A stretch of DNA of 64,000 nucleotides from Aplectana chamaeleonis (GCA_029168955.1 JAPDOI010001170.1:62001-126000); one strand, 5' to 3'. Shown: positions 47,271 to 57,802, counted from the first letter of the stretch. The notes: generated by a model from the letters alone, not told the origin. A program made the numbers and translations.

Positions 47271-47829
47271 GTTGGGTGTGGGGTTTTCCAATGACGCCCC
47301 GTCCTGATCCTCGTCCGTCCTCGGTAGAGGCATCTCCGGGCGTCGTGGAAGAGCATATCCGATTTCGGGTCGGTCGATTTCTTCATGGTAGAAAATTCGA
47401 TTTCTTCATGGTAAAAAAAAGTGATTGGAAAATATTGATTCCCCATTACACTCGAAAATTTGGAAATTGAAAAATTTATTTTTCGAGTCTTTTCAACAAT
47501 ACTAACATTTTGACCAATTCGTCCAAGTATATTAAGTAATCTACCATGAAGAAATCGATCACTAAATATAATTTAAGGGCATATGAGAACGCTAAGCAGT
47601 GCATCAAAAGGCAGAACTGCAAAAGGACGATGTCTTCCAACATGGACATTTTCAGACTTAGCATTGCGTGCCTTGTGAAAGGTGAGATTCAGTTCCGTCG
47701 AAAGAACCGTTTTCTACATTTTACGGTGCCAAACAACCATGTTAATCTTGATTTCGCACCTAATAATGTCTCAGAGCTAACTGGTACAAGACTCTGAATC
47801 GTATGAGCAGTCTGAAACCGAAATTTTCA

Positions 47830-48180
47830 TGTTGCGTTTGCGGCACGCTGTGATGCGCCTGTGAGTAAAGCGCTAGAGACCTCTATACTTCCAGTCCGAA
47901 AAACGGACTGCAGCTAGAAAAGTCAAATTCGATTTTTCTCTCGAAAATTGTGGTCCGAGAGAAGCGCGCACCTGATTTGTTGTAGAATTACATCTGCCCA
48001 CACCCCTCATTCCAGAATCTCGATTCGGAAGAAATTTTTAAACTCGGCACTTTCAAAAAAGATAGAACATTCAAGGTTCTCTACATTGCCCAAACGTAAG
48101 AAAAATCCGTATTTCGGGTCTCGAGATATTTTAAAATTTTCGAGAACTTCAAAATGTGTGCGAATGTGTGTGTCTGAAGG
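47830..48180. other. No gene recognised
   Basis: GAAAATTGTGGTCCGAGAGA and AGCGCGCACCTGATTT (47943-47980) resemble the outer end of the foldback repeat (14935-14980), suggesting a small remnant. The rest is unassigned. Confidence 0.4.
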
Positions 48181-48186
48181 AATCAA

Positions 48187-48671
48187 AGGCAGTGTCCACG
48201 ATAAAAACCACTTCTGATTTTTTAATGGACATCGGCAGCTGCGGGGCCCAGCGCAACCCTAACGTTGGAAAAACTAAGAAAAATGACCTCGGAACGGTTT
48301 CCTACGGCCCAAAGTTGGACAGCCGTCAGCTCGTCACACCCCAGATGCACTTTCCACGCCCACCGACGTGAACAAATGAATGCTCGAGATTGTGAGATGA
48401 GCGATGGTTTCCGATCAATAGCCCCGTTCCTCTCCTTATTCGCAACTTCTCTCTTTACTCAAGTCAGCTCACATACATCGGATGTAAAAGACGGAAGTTA
48501 CAAGCCACGGACAACTCGTCCAACATGCTTTTCTAGCCCAATTTTTGAGGGACCATAACTCCCTTACCAGAAGGTCTTATACGATTCCAAAAACATCATT
48601 GGAATCAGCATGGGACCGTATTAAAGATAGATGGAAAAGCAGAAAAACGATCCTTATCGTGAACACTGCCC
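48187..48671. mobile_element. TTAA element, family F3, copy c (485 bp)
   Basis: Ends AGGCAGTGTCCACGATAAAA and CTTATCGTGAACACTGCCC; right flank TTAA at 48672-48675, left flank decayed to TCAA. The interior GATGGTTTCCGATCAATAGC and ACAACTCGTCCAACATGCTT matches 29227-29711. Confidence 0.8.
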
Positions 48672-48675
48672 TTAA

Positions 48676-48931
48676 GTGATGAGAAGTCCGGTCGGTATTG
48701 TAAGAGAAATGGAGTGGTGACGTTATAAGATTGGATTAACGAAAAAAAGTAAAAGGCTTAACATGCAGTGTGAAATCTAAGGGACTCATTATGCAGCAGC
48801 TACGGCGGTACTCGAATTTTTCGCCCGTGCACGGTTTAGGGTCCAAATAACTCTAAGCTGAATTTATTAGCGCCATCTTTTTCTTTGCACGGGGCTGAAA
48901 AAAGGCATTAACATTCTTTTGGCAGCTTGAC
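48676..48931. other. No gene recognised
   Basis: Short spacer between TTAA elements with no motif. Confidence 0.35.
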
Positions 48932-48935
48932 TTAA

Positions 48936-49329
48936 AGGCAGACTCCGGGCAGAATTTCGATTTTCAGATTTCCCGCTAAATCGGTTCTCTTGCTACAGGT
49001 AGTCCCAAGGAACATGCGAAAACTGCGTAAAAACCGGTCTTCTTCAAGTGATTCCAGCAACTTCCGTTAGCCGATGATCCAGAAAAGTCAGGAAAGTGTG
49101 GCCATCATCCATATTTTAGCGGTTGTCCACGCATTCTTCAAAAGTGCTGTGTAATTATCGGTCATTCCAGCCATGATTATCATGCTGCGAATAATCCCTG
49201 ACATTGAGGCTGTTCTCTCCAGAACTAAGGACTCAGATTTTGTGAAACGTTCAGACGATTTTCAGCCAGGCCAGCCCAATCTATTTAACCCAAATTTCGG
49301 TAGTGTCAAAATTTGACCGGACCTTGCCT
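48936..49329. mobile_element. TTAA element, family F4 (394 bp)
   Basis: Left TTAA 48932-48935 then AGGCAGACTCCGGGCAGAAT; right end TTGACCGGACCTTGCCT followed by TTAG (49330-49333), which also borders the next F3 element. The interior differs from F1-F3, so it is a fourth family with matching outer bases. Confidence 0.6.
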
Positions 49330-49333
49330 TTAG

Positions 49334-49817
49334 AGGCAGTGTTCACGATAAAAATCGGTTTCTGTTTTCCCGCCTATTTTGAATACGGTCCCATGCTGAT
49401 TTCAATTGTGTCTCTGGAATCGTACAATACCTTCTGGGAACGGAGTTATGGTCTCTCGAAAATTGAGCTAAGGAAGCATGGTGGACGAGTTGTCCGAGGC
49501 TTGCAACTTCCGTCATTTGCAGTCGATGTATGTGAGCTCACCTGAGTAAAGGGAGATGTTAAAAATGTAGGGAAGAACGGAGCTATGGATCGGAAACCAT
49601 TGCTTGTCTCACGATCTCGAATTTTCATTTGTTCTCGTAGGTGAGCGGGCATTGCGCTTTTGGGGTTTGCCTTGCTTTCAAAGTGGCAACTTCGGACTCT
49701 TTTGGGGCTCTCCGTGGCTCGTTTTCGTGCGTTCTTTCGACGTCAACGTTACAGTGTGCCCCTTCACTCCCATTCCTAGTGGAAATTGAAACCTATTTTT
49801 CATCGTGGTCACTGCAT
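49334..49817. mobile_element. TTAA element, family F3, copy d
   Basis: The left end AGGCAGTGTTCACGATAAAA joins F4 at TTAG; the right end is degraded (CATCGTGGTCACTGCAT). The interior GGAACGGAGTTATGGTCTCT and CGTGCGTTCTTTCGACGTCA matches copy b. Confidence 0.75.
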
Positions 49818-49849
49818 TTTGGCCCCTCTCATAGCTGATCGCTTCGACT

Positions 49850-51440
49850 TAGAGTCGAAGTGACCGGCGATAATACAAGCCAGTAATGGTCAAAATTTCC
49901 CAGCCTGCCCACTATACACAGTACACCCTTTCGTGTCGAGACCAGGCATGGATTCTTGGCACGCCTGCTTAATCTGTCGTGACGTTTCGTACGACTTTCA
50001 TCATAAAGGTCCGCCTCAGCCACGTCTGCAGTGGTTCCGCAGCGATATCTTGAAGGACACAGTTTCTAGACCGACGTCGCACTTATCGACTCGGCGTCCC
50101 TCTGCCAGTCTCGTCTACTGACTGCCTCCGCGAGTGGTCGTCTCTCCATCGACTCCGATCGGGCCTTGGCCCCGCGCGCAGTGGCGTCCTACCTGCGTCC
50201 GTCGACAACACCACGAGTCGCCAGCAGCAGCAACAGCCACGACTCAACGCCAGACGTCATCTCTATGGCGCCAGTCATTCAGGTAACCCTGGGGCCCTCT
50301 GCCTGGCCTCTGTACTGACGTGGACACACGTCTCCCCGTGCATGCCCACGGTACGCCCGGGGTTGTTGTTCTGGGTCAGACCCACTTTAGCTAAGAACCT
50401 GGGCAAGGTCTGTTCCCTAGTTTAGGATGTATGTTTATTATGTTTGTTGTTTGAGTGCAAGCCGGGAGTTTCCTAAAGTATGCGAATACCTAATTCTGTT
50501 CTGTTGTGTACGAAGTATCTTGTTGCGCCAAGCACAGTGATTATCGATTGGCCGAGTTTTGATTGAACCGCAGAAGGCGGAATTGCAAGGTGTGTGTTAT
50601 AAACTGGGGCAGTGTTCACCCCGCATGAGGGTATGGCGTCACACCATCATAGTTGTTGGTAGAGGCTGTAGGGCCACCGCACCGCTGGTTACCATATACC
50701 CGCCTAGATTAGGTTGGGTATTCTCAACCGCGTGGCAGTCTTCGGCGAGCTTGGGAACGTGTGCGTAACTACTCTAATAATACCCAAAGCGCGGCCACGG
50801 GACCTAGACCCCTTGTCTACCGATGCTACTAGGCCGTAGCCTTGGGCGAGGGTCACGCGTCGCGACACAATCGATATGTTCGACATATTCGTCTTCGCGG
50901 TGCCTGTGGCGGCAAAACGTTCGCTCGTTTTCAAAAGCGATTGATAATTTCTGTCCACAGCGCCGTTTTCTCGTGACAGGCGGAAGCTTCTTCATTAAAG
51001 TAGTGTCGAGATCGGCGCCTATCCATGGGAAAACTATACGAACCGACTTGTAGTCTTCGAAAATCAAATGATCGAGTTGTAGTGAACTTCTTTCCAATCC
51101 ATTAGATTTTTTGGCCCTCCCCATTTGGGTAAGTTCTTAAAGCGTATGTGCTGTGAGCGCAGTTGTTCCCCTCCTGAAGTAATGTTACTATGGAAAGGAT
51201 GGATAAGACAAAACAGTCTTGCTTCATCTTGCTGAAAAGAAAACCGTCTGACAGGCAAGCTTCGGCAACGAATATATCGCACATATCGATCGTACAGGCG
51301 TGCCAAGAATCCATACCTGGTCCCGCCACAAAGTGGGATACTGTGGACCGGGGGCAGGACGGAAATTTTGACTATTACTGGCTTGTTGCGATGATGTCAC
51401 GATCTGAAATTGCTCCATACTCACGACGTGAAATCGCTTC
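49850..51440. mobile_element. ~1.6-kb inverted-repeat element
   Basis: ACAAGCCAGTAATGGTCAAA (49878) and CCAGGCATGGATTCTTGGCA (49942) are inverted at TTTGACTATTACTGGCTTGT (51366) and TGCCAAGAATCCATACCTGG (51302). The arms are ~110 bp. The interior has a GC-rich block (50100-50400) with no recognisable ORF and CAGACGTCAT/CTGACGTGGA words. Classification unknown. Confidence 0.6.
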
Positions 51441-51484
51441 GTCGACTGATTCAAATCGATGGGGCGGATACAATTTCGCGTAAA

Positions 51485-52075
51485 GGGGTCCGCAGAGTTC
51501 CAGCGAACGGCGACCGGACGCCGAGCGTCAGACTGGGGGCGTGGGCTAATCTTGTTGCCGCAACCGACGAAGGGGGGAACCAGAGTTGACAGGCGTCGAT
51601 TATGGTGACGGTGGTTAAATTGCGGGCGTGGTGTGGTGACTGAAGCCCGTGGGGAATTGATGACTCACACGGCGTTATGTTTTCGCAATTTACGTGTCAT
51701 CAGAGTAGACGCTCATATTCTAGAGTGAAGTTTAGAAAAAATGTTCGCTTAAAGAGAATGTCACGCATAATTGTGGAAGGGGGCAAAAATTCACATAATG
51801 GTTTCACACCGTCCTGGAAATTTAATGAAATCTCACGTGTATGCGAAACGTTCTCACAGTGTTTAACTCCTAGGTGAGCGAAAATTCGAAGGCCGAAACA
51901 CCTCGATTGGTGCCTTAACTGAGCTTGGATCATTTAAGGAAGAAGTATGCGTTGAAAGGACGAAAACAGAGTGGAAGAAATCGAAAAATAAGCGTTCGTG
52001 TGAAATTGCGGACGACTAACTGTTGTCTTGTCCGGAATTGCGCAACGCCAACGTTGGATTTGACGCAGGACTTTC
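51485..52075. other. No gene recognised
   Basis: GGTCCGCAGAGTTCCAGCGA at 51486 resembles the end of the MITE at 52985-53270. The remainder is unassigned. Confidence 0.35.
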
Positions 52076-52260
52076 ACTAGTCGCCGGCGACAAAAATGTT
52101 TCCGAACATTATTGACGCGGCGTCGGTTGCCGCTCGCTGGGGCCGACGTGGCGTTAAAACTTTCTGTGACCCCCCTCCCTCGTCGCCGAAAGATATCGAT
52201 ATTGCATTGTTCTTCGCTGCGAGCAACGCCGCAACTTGAACTCTGCAGACCCCTTAAAGA
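52076..52260 (-). mobile_element. GTCTGCAGAGTT MITE, partial inverted copy
   Basis: CGCCGGCGACAAAAATGTTT, GACGCGGCGTCGGTTGCCGC and GCAACTTGAACTCTGCAGAC match the MITE at 52985-53270 in reverse. One end (GCAGACCCCTTAA) is present near 52250. Confidence 0.6.
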
Positions 52261-52439
52261 AGACGGACAATGGCGGGCGACGCCGCGGGAACAAAAAAAA
52301 AACATTTTTTCCCAACATTCCTTCTTACCTTCTTGTGGGTCTGTTGCCTTTACCTGCTAAATTGACTAGTTTTGGTTAGTTTTAAAACAGAAGTTGGTTT
52401 CAAAGGACGAAGGGGTGGAATTGGCTCGAACCTTAACAT

Positions 52440-52760
52440 TAAGCTACAGGTAAATTTAGTATTCGTTGGAAGCGCTGCATGAAATGTGTTTTTGCGGTAG
52501 CTTTATAGGATGTTCTCGTCTTTCTCAATGTTAATGAACGATGAATACTCGTTTTTCCCTTTCGCATGTCGCCTTTTATGTGAGTGAACTGTGACTGACG
52601 TCTGTATATAAAATTCCCCAGTCGCTCGGCGATCGCGACTGAAACTGCAAACTTTTCCAACCCGTCGCGACTCAGTGCAAGACCCGTTGTCGCGATAGGT
52701 TTTGTAACTGTTGGCAGTGATGCGACTAGTCGAGGCGACTAGGTATGAACGGGGCTCTAT
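52440..52760 (-). repeat. Dispersed repeat H, copy 1 (GCGATCGCGACTGAAACTGC)
   Basis: Aligned with 62985-63420: GGCGATCGCGACTGAAACTG, GTCGCGACTCAGTGCAAGA and GGTTTTGTAACTGTTGGCAG occur in both. A minus-strand frame (EKFAVSVAIAERLGNFI) has a parallel in the other copy (EQFAVSVAIAERLRYFI). No family recognised. Confidence 0.7.
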
Positions 52761-52899
52761 AGTAGTTTGAACCCTAACCCGTTTCTTAAGTCCAAGTTAA
52801 GGCTATCAACGAAACGTAATCACAGTCTTTTTTGGCACGTCACCTTCAGAATTTTTAGCTGTTTACGAACTTTTGATGGCTCTCTCAGCAACTTTTTTA

Positions 52900-52920
52900 T
52901 TGCGGACACTGCCTTTTAAG
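52900..52920. repeat. Orphan TTAA-element end
   Basis: GCGGACACTGCCTTTTAAG is an F3-like right end followed by TTAA. No left partner was found within 600 bp, so the rest of the element has been lost. Confidence 0.4.
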
Positions 52921-52984
52921 AACCTTTACGGCTTGTATCACAACACCTAAGCTGTTGGAGGCGTCAGAAATGAGCAAACCTGAC

Positions 52985-53275
52985 GGCATTAAGGGGACCG
53001 CAGAGTTGAAGTCGCGGCGTTGCTCGCAGCGACGAACAGCACTGGGTGGTATAATATCGATTACATTCAGCGACGATGGCGACCGACGCGGCGTGAAGGG
53101 CGACAAGGGGGCACCGCAGAGTGAGTGTATTGACGCCGCGACGGCCCTATACATCTGCCAGCGAGCGGCAACCGATGCCTCGACGATAATGTTTCGAAAC
53201 ATTTTTGTCGCGTTCGGCGACCACTCGCCGGTCTCTGCAACTCTGCAGACACCTCTAGAGGATACCCATTTTTGC
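52985..53275. mobile_element. ~290-bp MITE (GACCGCAGAGTT ends)
   Basis: GGGGACCGCAGAGTTGAAGT at 52993 and CTGCAACTCTGCAGACACC near 53237-53255 are imperfect inverted ends. The body has GCGACGATGGCGACCGACGC and ACATTTTTGTCGCGTTCGGC. A partial inverted copy is at 52076-52260. Confidence 0.6.
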
Positions 53276-53304
53276 TGAGGTTCGAGAGCTCCTAAGGAGC
53301 CCTC

Positions 53305-53535
53305 GAATTTGAATATCACCTGCAGCAAAGTGTGATTTTTTTTTGTCGAAACATCCTAATCACCAGATCTCTCACTTATTTCACTGTGGCCCACCGCTTT
53401 GCTGCTGATTAAAATCTGAAACCAGAACTCTCAGGAAATGTTTCAGAGAGTAGGCTCTGTCTCGTGCGAAAATGTGAGCTGTGTGGCCCTCTTATTGAGG
53501 CTCAAAAGGGAAGGTCTTTTTGAGAAAATTGGCCC
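53305..53535 (+). repeat. Dispersed repeat, copy 2 (CACCTGCAGCAA)
   Basis: Direct-orientation partner of 36565-36795. Shared: GAATATCACCTGCAGC, GTCG(G)AAACATCC, GGAAATGTTTCAGAG and AAGGGAAG. Confidence 0.6.
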
Positions 53536-53539
53536 TTCC

Positions 53540-54590
53540 AAACGAAATGCAATTTTTAAAACCAAATCAATATTTGACTAGCTGCGCTCCGTTTTTCTGA
53601 CAGAATCCATGGACACGATTTGGTCGACTACCATAGTCAGTAGCCATCATGCCTACCGTAACCTACCCTCTATAAAACGTCGTAATTCACACGCTACGCC
53701 TCGGCACGCGCGCGACGTCTAGGTCTCCGTCTGCCCGACACTCTCTCATTGTCTCTAACCTCCGCTCCGCACCAGCACGCGTAGGAACTAAGTGAATTTC
53801 GTCGTTTTATAGCCTGTACCTTTGTCTGTCTCAAAACTGACTTTCCACGAGACAATCTTCGGGTGAGATTTTGTCTCGACCTCCGGCGGTTGCGGCGCAA
53901 GCTGTGGATATGCACCGTGGAAGTTGAGCTTCGAAGGATCAGAGCTCCGCAGGAAGACCGAGTGTACCATTCTGAAGCGGGGTATGCACTGTTCAGATTC
54001 AGTTTTTACGCGGTATTGGACTGTACTTACCAATTAGCATGGAATGCTATTTTAGCTGAGTTAGAGTACAATTTCCGAATATAGTGAAGGTTCTCCAAAG
54101 GTTGAATGTAAGACATACAGATTTTGGGCGTGTATCTAAAATGGTTAGTCTAATGAAATGTAAACTTCATACTACCACGAGTGCTAGGCTGGGTTTAAAG
54201 GCATCGATCGCGCTGAAAACCAATTTCCATTTTTCAGGCTCAATTTCATTTTTTTTCATTTTTTTTCGTTTTTTTTCACACTGGTGAGGTTCGGCTCGTC
54301 AAAAAAAGTAGAGTAATGAGGTTGGAAGGAGTCAAAGATGAGGATCCGTCACCGCAAAATACTGATGCAACCGTCAAACAACATGAAAAACAGTAGCGGC
54401 ACAGACTCCACATGCAGAAAAACTTTGAAAGTGACAGTGACGAAGAATCCAAACGCGGGAAAATAACAAAAACCATTTTGGCGCAAAATTCAAATTCCTA
54501 TTTACAATGTGTTCCGAGTGACTTTTCTTACAAATGAGGGTTTTTATAGGCCCTTACAACATTTTCATTCACTGGAGAGGCCAAGCTACA
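53540..54590. other. No gene recognised
   Basis: No conserved protein, no repeat partner found. T-run (54246-54278) only. Confidence 0.4.
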
Positions 54591-54596
54591 CAAATA

Positions 54597-55852
54597 CCAG
54601 GTTGTCCAATAATTCTTGTCCGAAAATTTCACCATTTTTAATTTTTTTTCAACTTTAGTAAAAAACAAGTATAATCAACAGTATAATCACCACGGTTATC
54701 CACAACAGTGGCCCATCGATTGGGCAGGTCGCCGATGCCCTTCGCCCAGAACTCCGGGGGCTTCGACTCGAAGAAGTCCGCGATGTCGGATTTGAGGTTG
54801 TCGTAGTTGGTGAACTTTCTTCCGGCCAAATGGTGCTTCAGCGGGCGGAACAAGTGGTAGTCGGAGGGGGCGAGGTCCGGGGAATACGGCGGATGGGAAA
54901 CCGTCTCCCAGCCGAGCGTTGACAACTTCTGCTGGGACTCCTTCGCCACGTGGGGGCGCGCGTTGTCGTGCAGCAGGTGGACCGAGGCCCGTCGGGGACG
55001 CTTTTCTCGGATGGCGGCGGCTAGTTTCTCGAGCTGATCGGTGTAGATGGAGGCGGTGACCGTCTTGCCTTGCGGGAGCAGCTCGAAGTACAGCATGCCC
55101 TTGGTGTCCCACCAGCAGCAGAGCCTGATCTTCAGCGGGTGCAGGTCGGCTTTCGGCGTCGTCGGCGGCTCTTCTCCGCGCGGGATCCAGACGGCACGGC
55201 GGGCGAAGTTGTCGTAGGGGACCCAGCTCTCATCCCCAGTGACCAGGTCCTCGAGAAACTCCTTGCGATGCGGACGAAGGAGGAGGGACTGGCAGACGGC
55301 CACGCGGCTCTGCTTGTTGGCGTCCGTCAGACGGTGGGGGATCCAACGGGCCAGAATTTTGTGGTAGCCGAGTAAGTTGAGTCGATTGTGGATGGTGGAC
55401 TCGCTGCAGCCGAGCGTCGTCGCCAGTTCACGGGTGATGGCTTCCGGCTTCTCCTTGATACAGCTACGGACTTCGTCATCATCCACCGTAGGAGGCCTCC
55501 CGCTGTGCTCCCTGTCCTCGAGGCTCGTGTCGCCGCTCTCGAAACGATTGAACCAGCGGCTGACTGTGCGTTGGGACGCTGCATCCTCCTAGCACGCTGT
55601 GCAGATGTTGGCGACCGCGGTGCCCGTGTCGTTGCCCAGCAGCCTCTCGTAGTACACGAACGTACGAATTCGACCTTGGTCCATTTTAGCTTGTACTGGT
55701 AGCTAGACGCGGCGACTGCGCCTTATATACCCCTAGCGTAGAACGTTGGAGAACGTTCTAGAAGGCTCTTACCCTTGCCTGATATTATAGAACTTCTAAG
55801 GAAAATTATAGAATTTTGAAAATTTTCGGACAGGAATTAGTGGACGGCCTGG
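54597..55852 (-). mobile_element. Mariner transposon, complete ends, TA target duplication
   Basis: Imperfect ~33-bp terminal inverted repeats: CCAGGTTGTCCAATAATTCT at 54597 and, read inward from 55852, CCAGGCCGTCCACTAATTCC. TA lies on both sides (54595-54596 and 55853-55854). At 1256 bp it is the usual size of mariner. The transposase reads on the minus strand. The coding part is markedly GC-rich (~60%) compared with the AT-rich flanks. Confidence 0.95.
54638..55684 (-). pseudogene. Mariner transposase, DD34D, one nonsense codon
   Basis: Cut-and-paste transposase that binds the terminal repeats and inserts at TA. It starts at ATG 55684-55682 (MDQGRIRTFVYYERLLGN), just inside the right terminal repeat, and ends at 54638, 348 codons, a normal length. 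The N-terminus has helix-turn-helix DNA-binding regions (QRTVSRWF, LATTLGCSESTIHNRL). The catalytic triad is complete: Asp in LVTGDESWVPYDN, Asp in LLHDNARPHVAKE, and Asp in YSPDLAPSDYHLF 35 residues further, i.e. DD34D. Codon 32 is TAG (55591-55589), between NICTAC and EDAASQRTV. That is the only break seen, so the copy is young. The linker motif WIPHRLT resembles WVPHELT of relatives. Confidence 0.93.
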
Positions 55853-55854
55853 TA

Positions 55855-56640
55855 CATGAAAAAACAATATACGGTTTTCTGCGCGTACGATGCCATTACC
55901 CACTCTAGAGCTCGGAATCACAAGGTTTGATATGATGATGATGTATAAGACCATTCCTAGGAGCGCTCGTGTCAAGGCAAGGCGGTTGTTCTATCTGGGA
56001 CGGTCAACCACTAAGGGAGCGCCGGTGAAATTCGGTCTTGTTTGGACCAGGCGGAATGTTAGACAGCACCTTTCCGCCAACAGGGCGAGCTTCGAATTCA
56101 ACAACTTCGGCCAGGTTTGGTTGCTGGGAAGCGCGCTGAATTTTGAAGAGCGCTTGAGAATTATCTGTTGTCCCATGAGCGATTTCCATAAGATCCCATC
56201 TTTTGATGGTGCCTCTGTATCAAAGGTTCGTTGGGGTGGAGACAGCGGTCCGAGAGGTGATGGTTGTGTAGGATACCTAAGTGGGGAATGGTGAAGGAAT
56301 TCGACGTTTTCTTAATCCTCTTTTTCTTGCATTTGTAGTTTGGTGTAGAGAATATAGTAATAACCTTTATGTAGACGTAGTAGTTGATGTAGCAGAATAG
56401 GCGAACAGCAGGTGAAGAATAACTGTGAGTGCAACGAAATCGTGGCCTTTTATAGACCGGGGGTACAAAGTACACAGGGTGGTCATCAACGATTTTCTCC
56501 AATATCGTAGTTAACAATTATTAGGTGAGATCAAACACAAACTAATACTGATATTATCACACATTCAATATACTTTCATTTTCAATCATCAATTTTGAAA
56601 TATTTTTTTGTAAGATGACCTCCTTTAGTAATTCACCATT
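55855..56640. other. Spacer with an unrecognised 134-codon ORF
   Basis: 55890-56294 (+) encodes a 134-residue ORF (e.g. FNNFGQVWLLGSALNFEERL) without known motifs, hydrophobic segment or repeat partner. An antisense ORF overlaps it. Coding status unknown. Confidence 0.25.
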
Positions 56641-57535
56641 CTCAATGAAATGACCTGCCTAAGTCATAGAAAATTTCCTTTGAGCTGTCTTAGACTCAAA
56701 AATTTTCGGAAAATTTTTCGAGCGATTTTTTTGAAAAATTACCCGTTCTTCGCTCATAACATTTTTGCCCTCTAAGATGGATCTTTGGACGGAGGTATTT
56801 CCGAAATCTTCATGAAATTCTGCGTCGAATAATGTTTTCAATTTGAAAAAATACGTTTCGAATCTCTCAGCCGATTCCAATTCATGGAATAGGCGTTTCT
56901 TTCAGTAAAAGCAATCAGTTTTTGTCCACGACTTTTTTTCCGAGTAGATAGCTCTTTTTAAAAGCTGTTTTCGAAATCCCCATTAAATTCTGCATCGAAT
57001 AGCGTTTTAGGTTCCAAGAAATACGTTCTCCTTCTTCCAGCCGATTTCAGTTTATAAAGTGTTTTTTTTTGCCTGAAATAATCGGTTTTTCGTCCATGAC
57101 TTTTTTGTGCTTGTAGATAGACTTTTGGTAAAGGTTGTTTTCGGATACTCAACGGAATTCTGCGTCGACTAGCGTTTTCAATTTAGAAATTAATTTTTTC
57201 GATCCTTCAGCCGTAATCATTTAGCGAAACACCGGTTTTTCGCGTACAACTCTTTAATCGTTGAAGGTTTGAAAGGTTGTTTTCAAAATCTACGTAAAAT
57301 TCTGCGTCGAATTGTATATAGGGCTCCTAACTTTGCTCACCAGAACCCTATCTCCAACGGTTAAAGAGTTATGGGCTGAAAACCGGTAATTCGTCAAATG
57401 AATTATGCTGAAGGATCGAGAAAATATTTTTCCATACTGGAAACACTAGTCGACGCCGAATTCCATCGAGATTCCGGGAAGATTTCTCACCAAAGGTCTA
57501 TCTCTAGGCACAAAAAGTTATGGATGAAAAATCGG
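56640..57535. repeat. ~167-bp tandem repeat with an inverted last unit
   Basis: AAATTCTGCGTCGAATA begins units at about 56815, 56982, 57153 and 57297 (spacings 167, 171, 144). Each unit also has CAGCCGATT and GTAGATAG words. From 57340 the sequence continues in reverse (GTCGACGCCGAATTCCATC at 57450; CAAAAAGTTATGGATGAAAA at 57510). Satellite-like, non-coding. Confidence 0.75.
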
Positions 57536-57539
57536 CAGT

Positions 57540-57717
57540 GACACCCACCCAACCTTGACAATGACTTACATGAGTGTTGGGTCACTTTCATTCTTTTTCG
57601 GGGCGCTTCCACGGTTGTCACCGGTGTTCCCAATGGTAAAGCCCCCCCCCCCTCTTCACCTGCCCAGAGGTAAAGGTGGGTGGAGTACGTGGCTCCACCC
57701 AACGAAGCTATATTCTG
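57540..57717. other. Spacer, C-run and GC-rich
   Basis: Contains a run of ten C bases near 57642-57652 and GGTGGGTGGAGTACGTGGC. No gene. Confidence 0.35.
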
Positions 57718-57802
57718 TACAATACCGCTCATAACATGTGTCCTAAAACGCGTCGGAAACCTCGTTTTGGTTCTGAGTGAATGATTTTGGAATCTAAAAA
57801 CA

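Larger units (their letters stand above)
44450..47365 (-). mobile_element. RTE-type LINE, third family, nearly complete
   Basis: A ~2.9-kb element lying on the minus strand inside the DUF19-like intron. It carries endonuclease, reverse transcriptase and tail in order, broken only near 45310-45420, 45190 and 45080. The 3' end (44450-44470) has a tandem ATCAAGGT tail (GATACCTTGATGG on plus), typical of RTE elements. The 5' end is approximate. It is the least decayed retrotransposon in the window. Confidence 0.9.
41640..47770 (+). pseudogene. DUF19-like gene fragment, locus 2, split by retrotransposons
   Basis: Exon 41953-42099 follows GACTTTCAG and encodes ANRVERPMLKDLDGIPYCSY, LCLPNPFSFRAEVKRYQDPV and EINAIYC, with donor GTGGGTACGC exactly as in locus 1. 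The matching downstream exon is at 47572-47680: RAYENAKQCIKRQNCKRT and SSNMDIFRLSIACLVK, with a GTGAG donor. The intron is therefore 5.5 kb and holds at least three RTE segments, versus 52 bp at locus 1. The next acceptor, CTGCAG in locus 1, reads TTTTACGG here, so it is lost. Conserved pattern (R)xYENAxxCxxxxNCxRT supports paralogy. Tentative family: nematode T20D4.11-like, probably secreted in life. Now probably a pseudogene. Confidence 0.45.

Noticed and set aside
53022..53278. 107-codon plus ORF near 52955-53278
   Set aside because: It coincides with a MITE whose inverted partner at 52076-52260 has no equivalent frame.
55070..55375. Plus-strand ORF across the mariner
   Set aside because: Antisense shadow of the GC-rich transposase gene.
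54597..55852. Bacterial contamination suggested by the GC-rich segment
   Set aside because: The segment has mariner ends, TA duplication and a eukaryotic DD34D transposase, and it is flanked by typical worm repeats.
56318..56365. Minus-strand peptide VITIFSTPNY, like the protein phosphatase 1 motif VT(I/L)FSAPNY
   Set aside because: The match stops after ten residues, no other phosphatase motif occurs nearby, and no splice-bounded exon fits. Likely chance.
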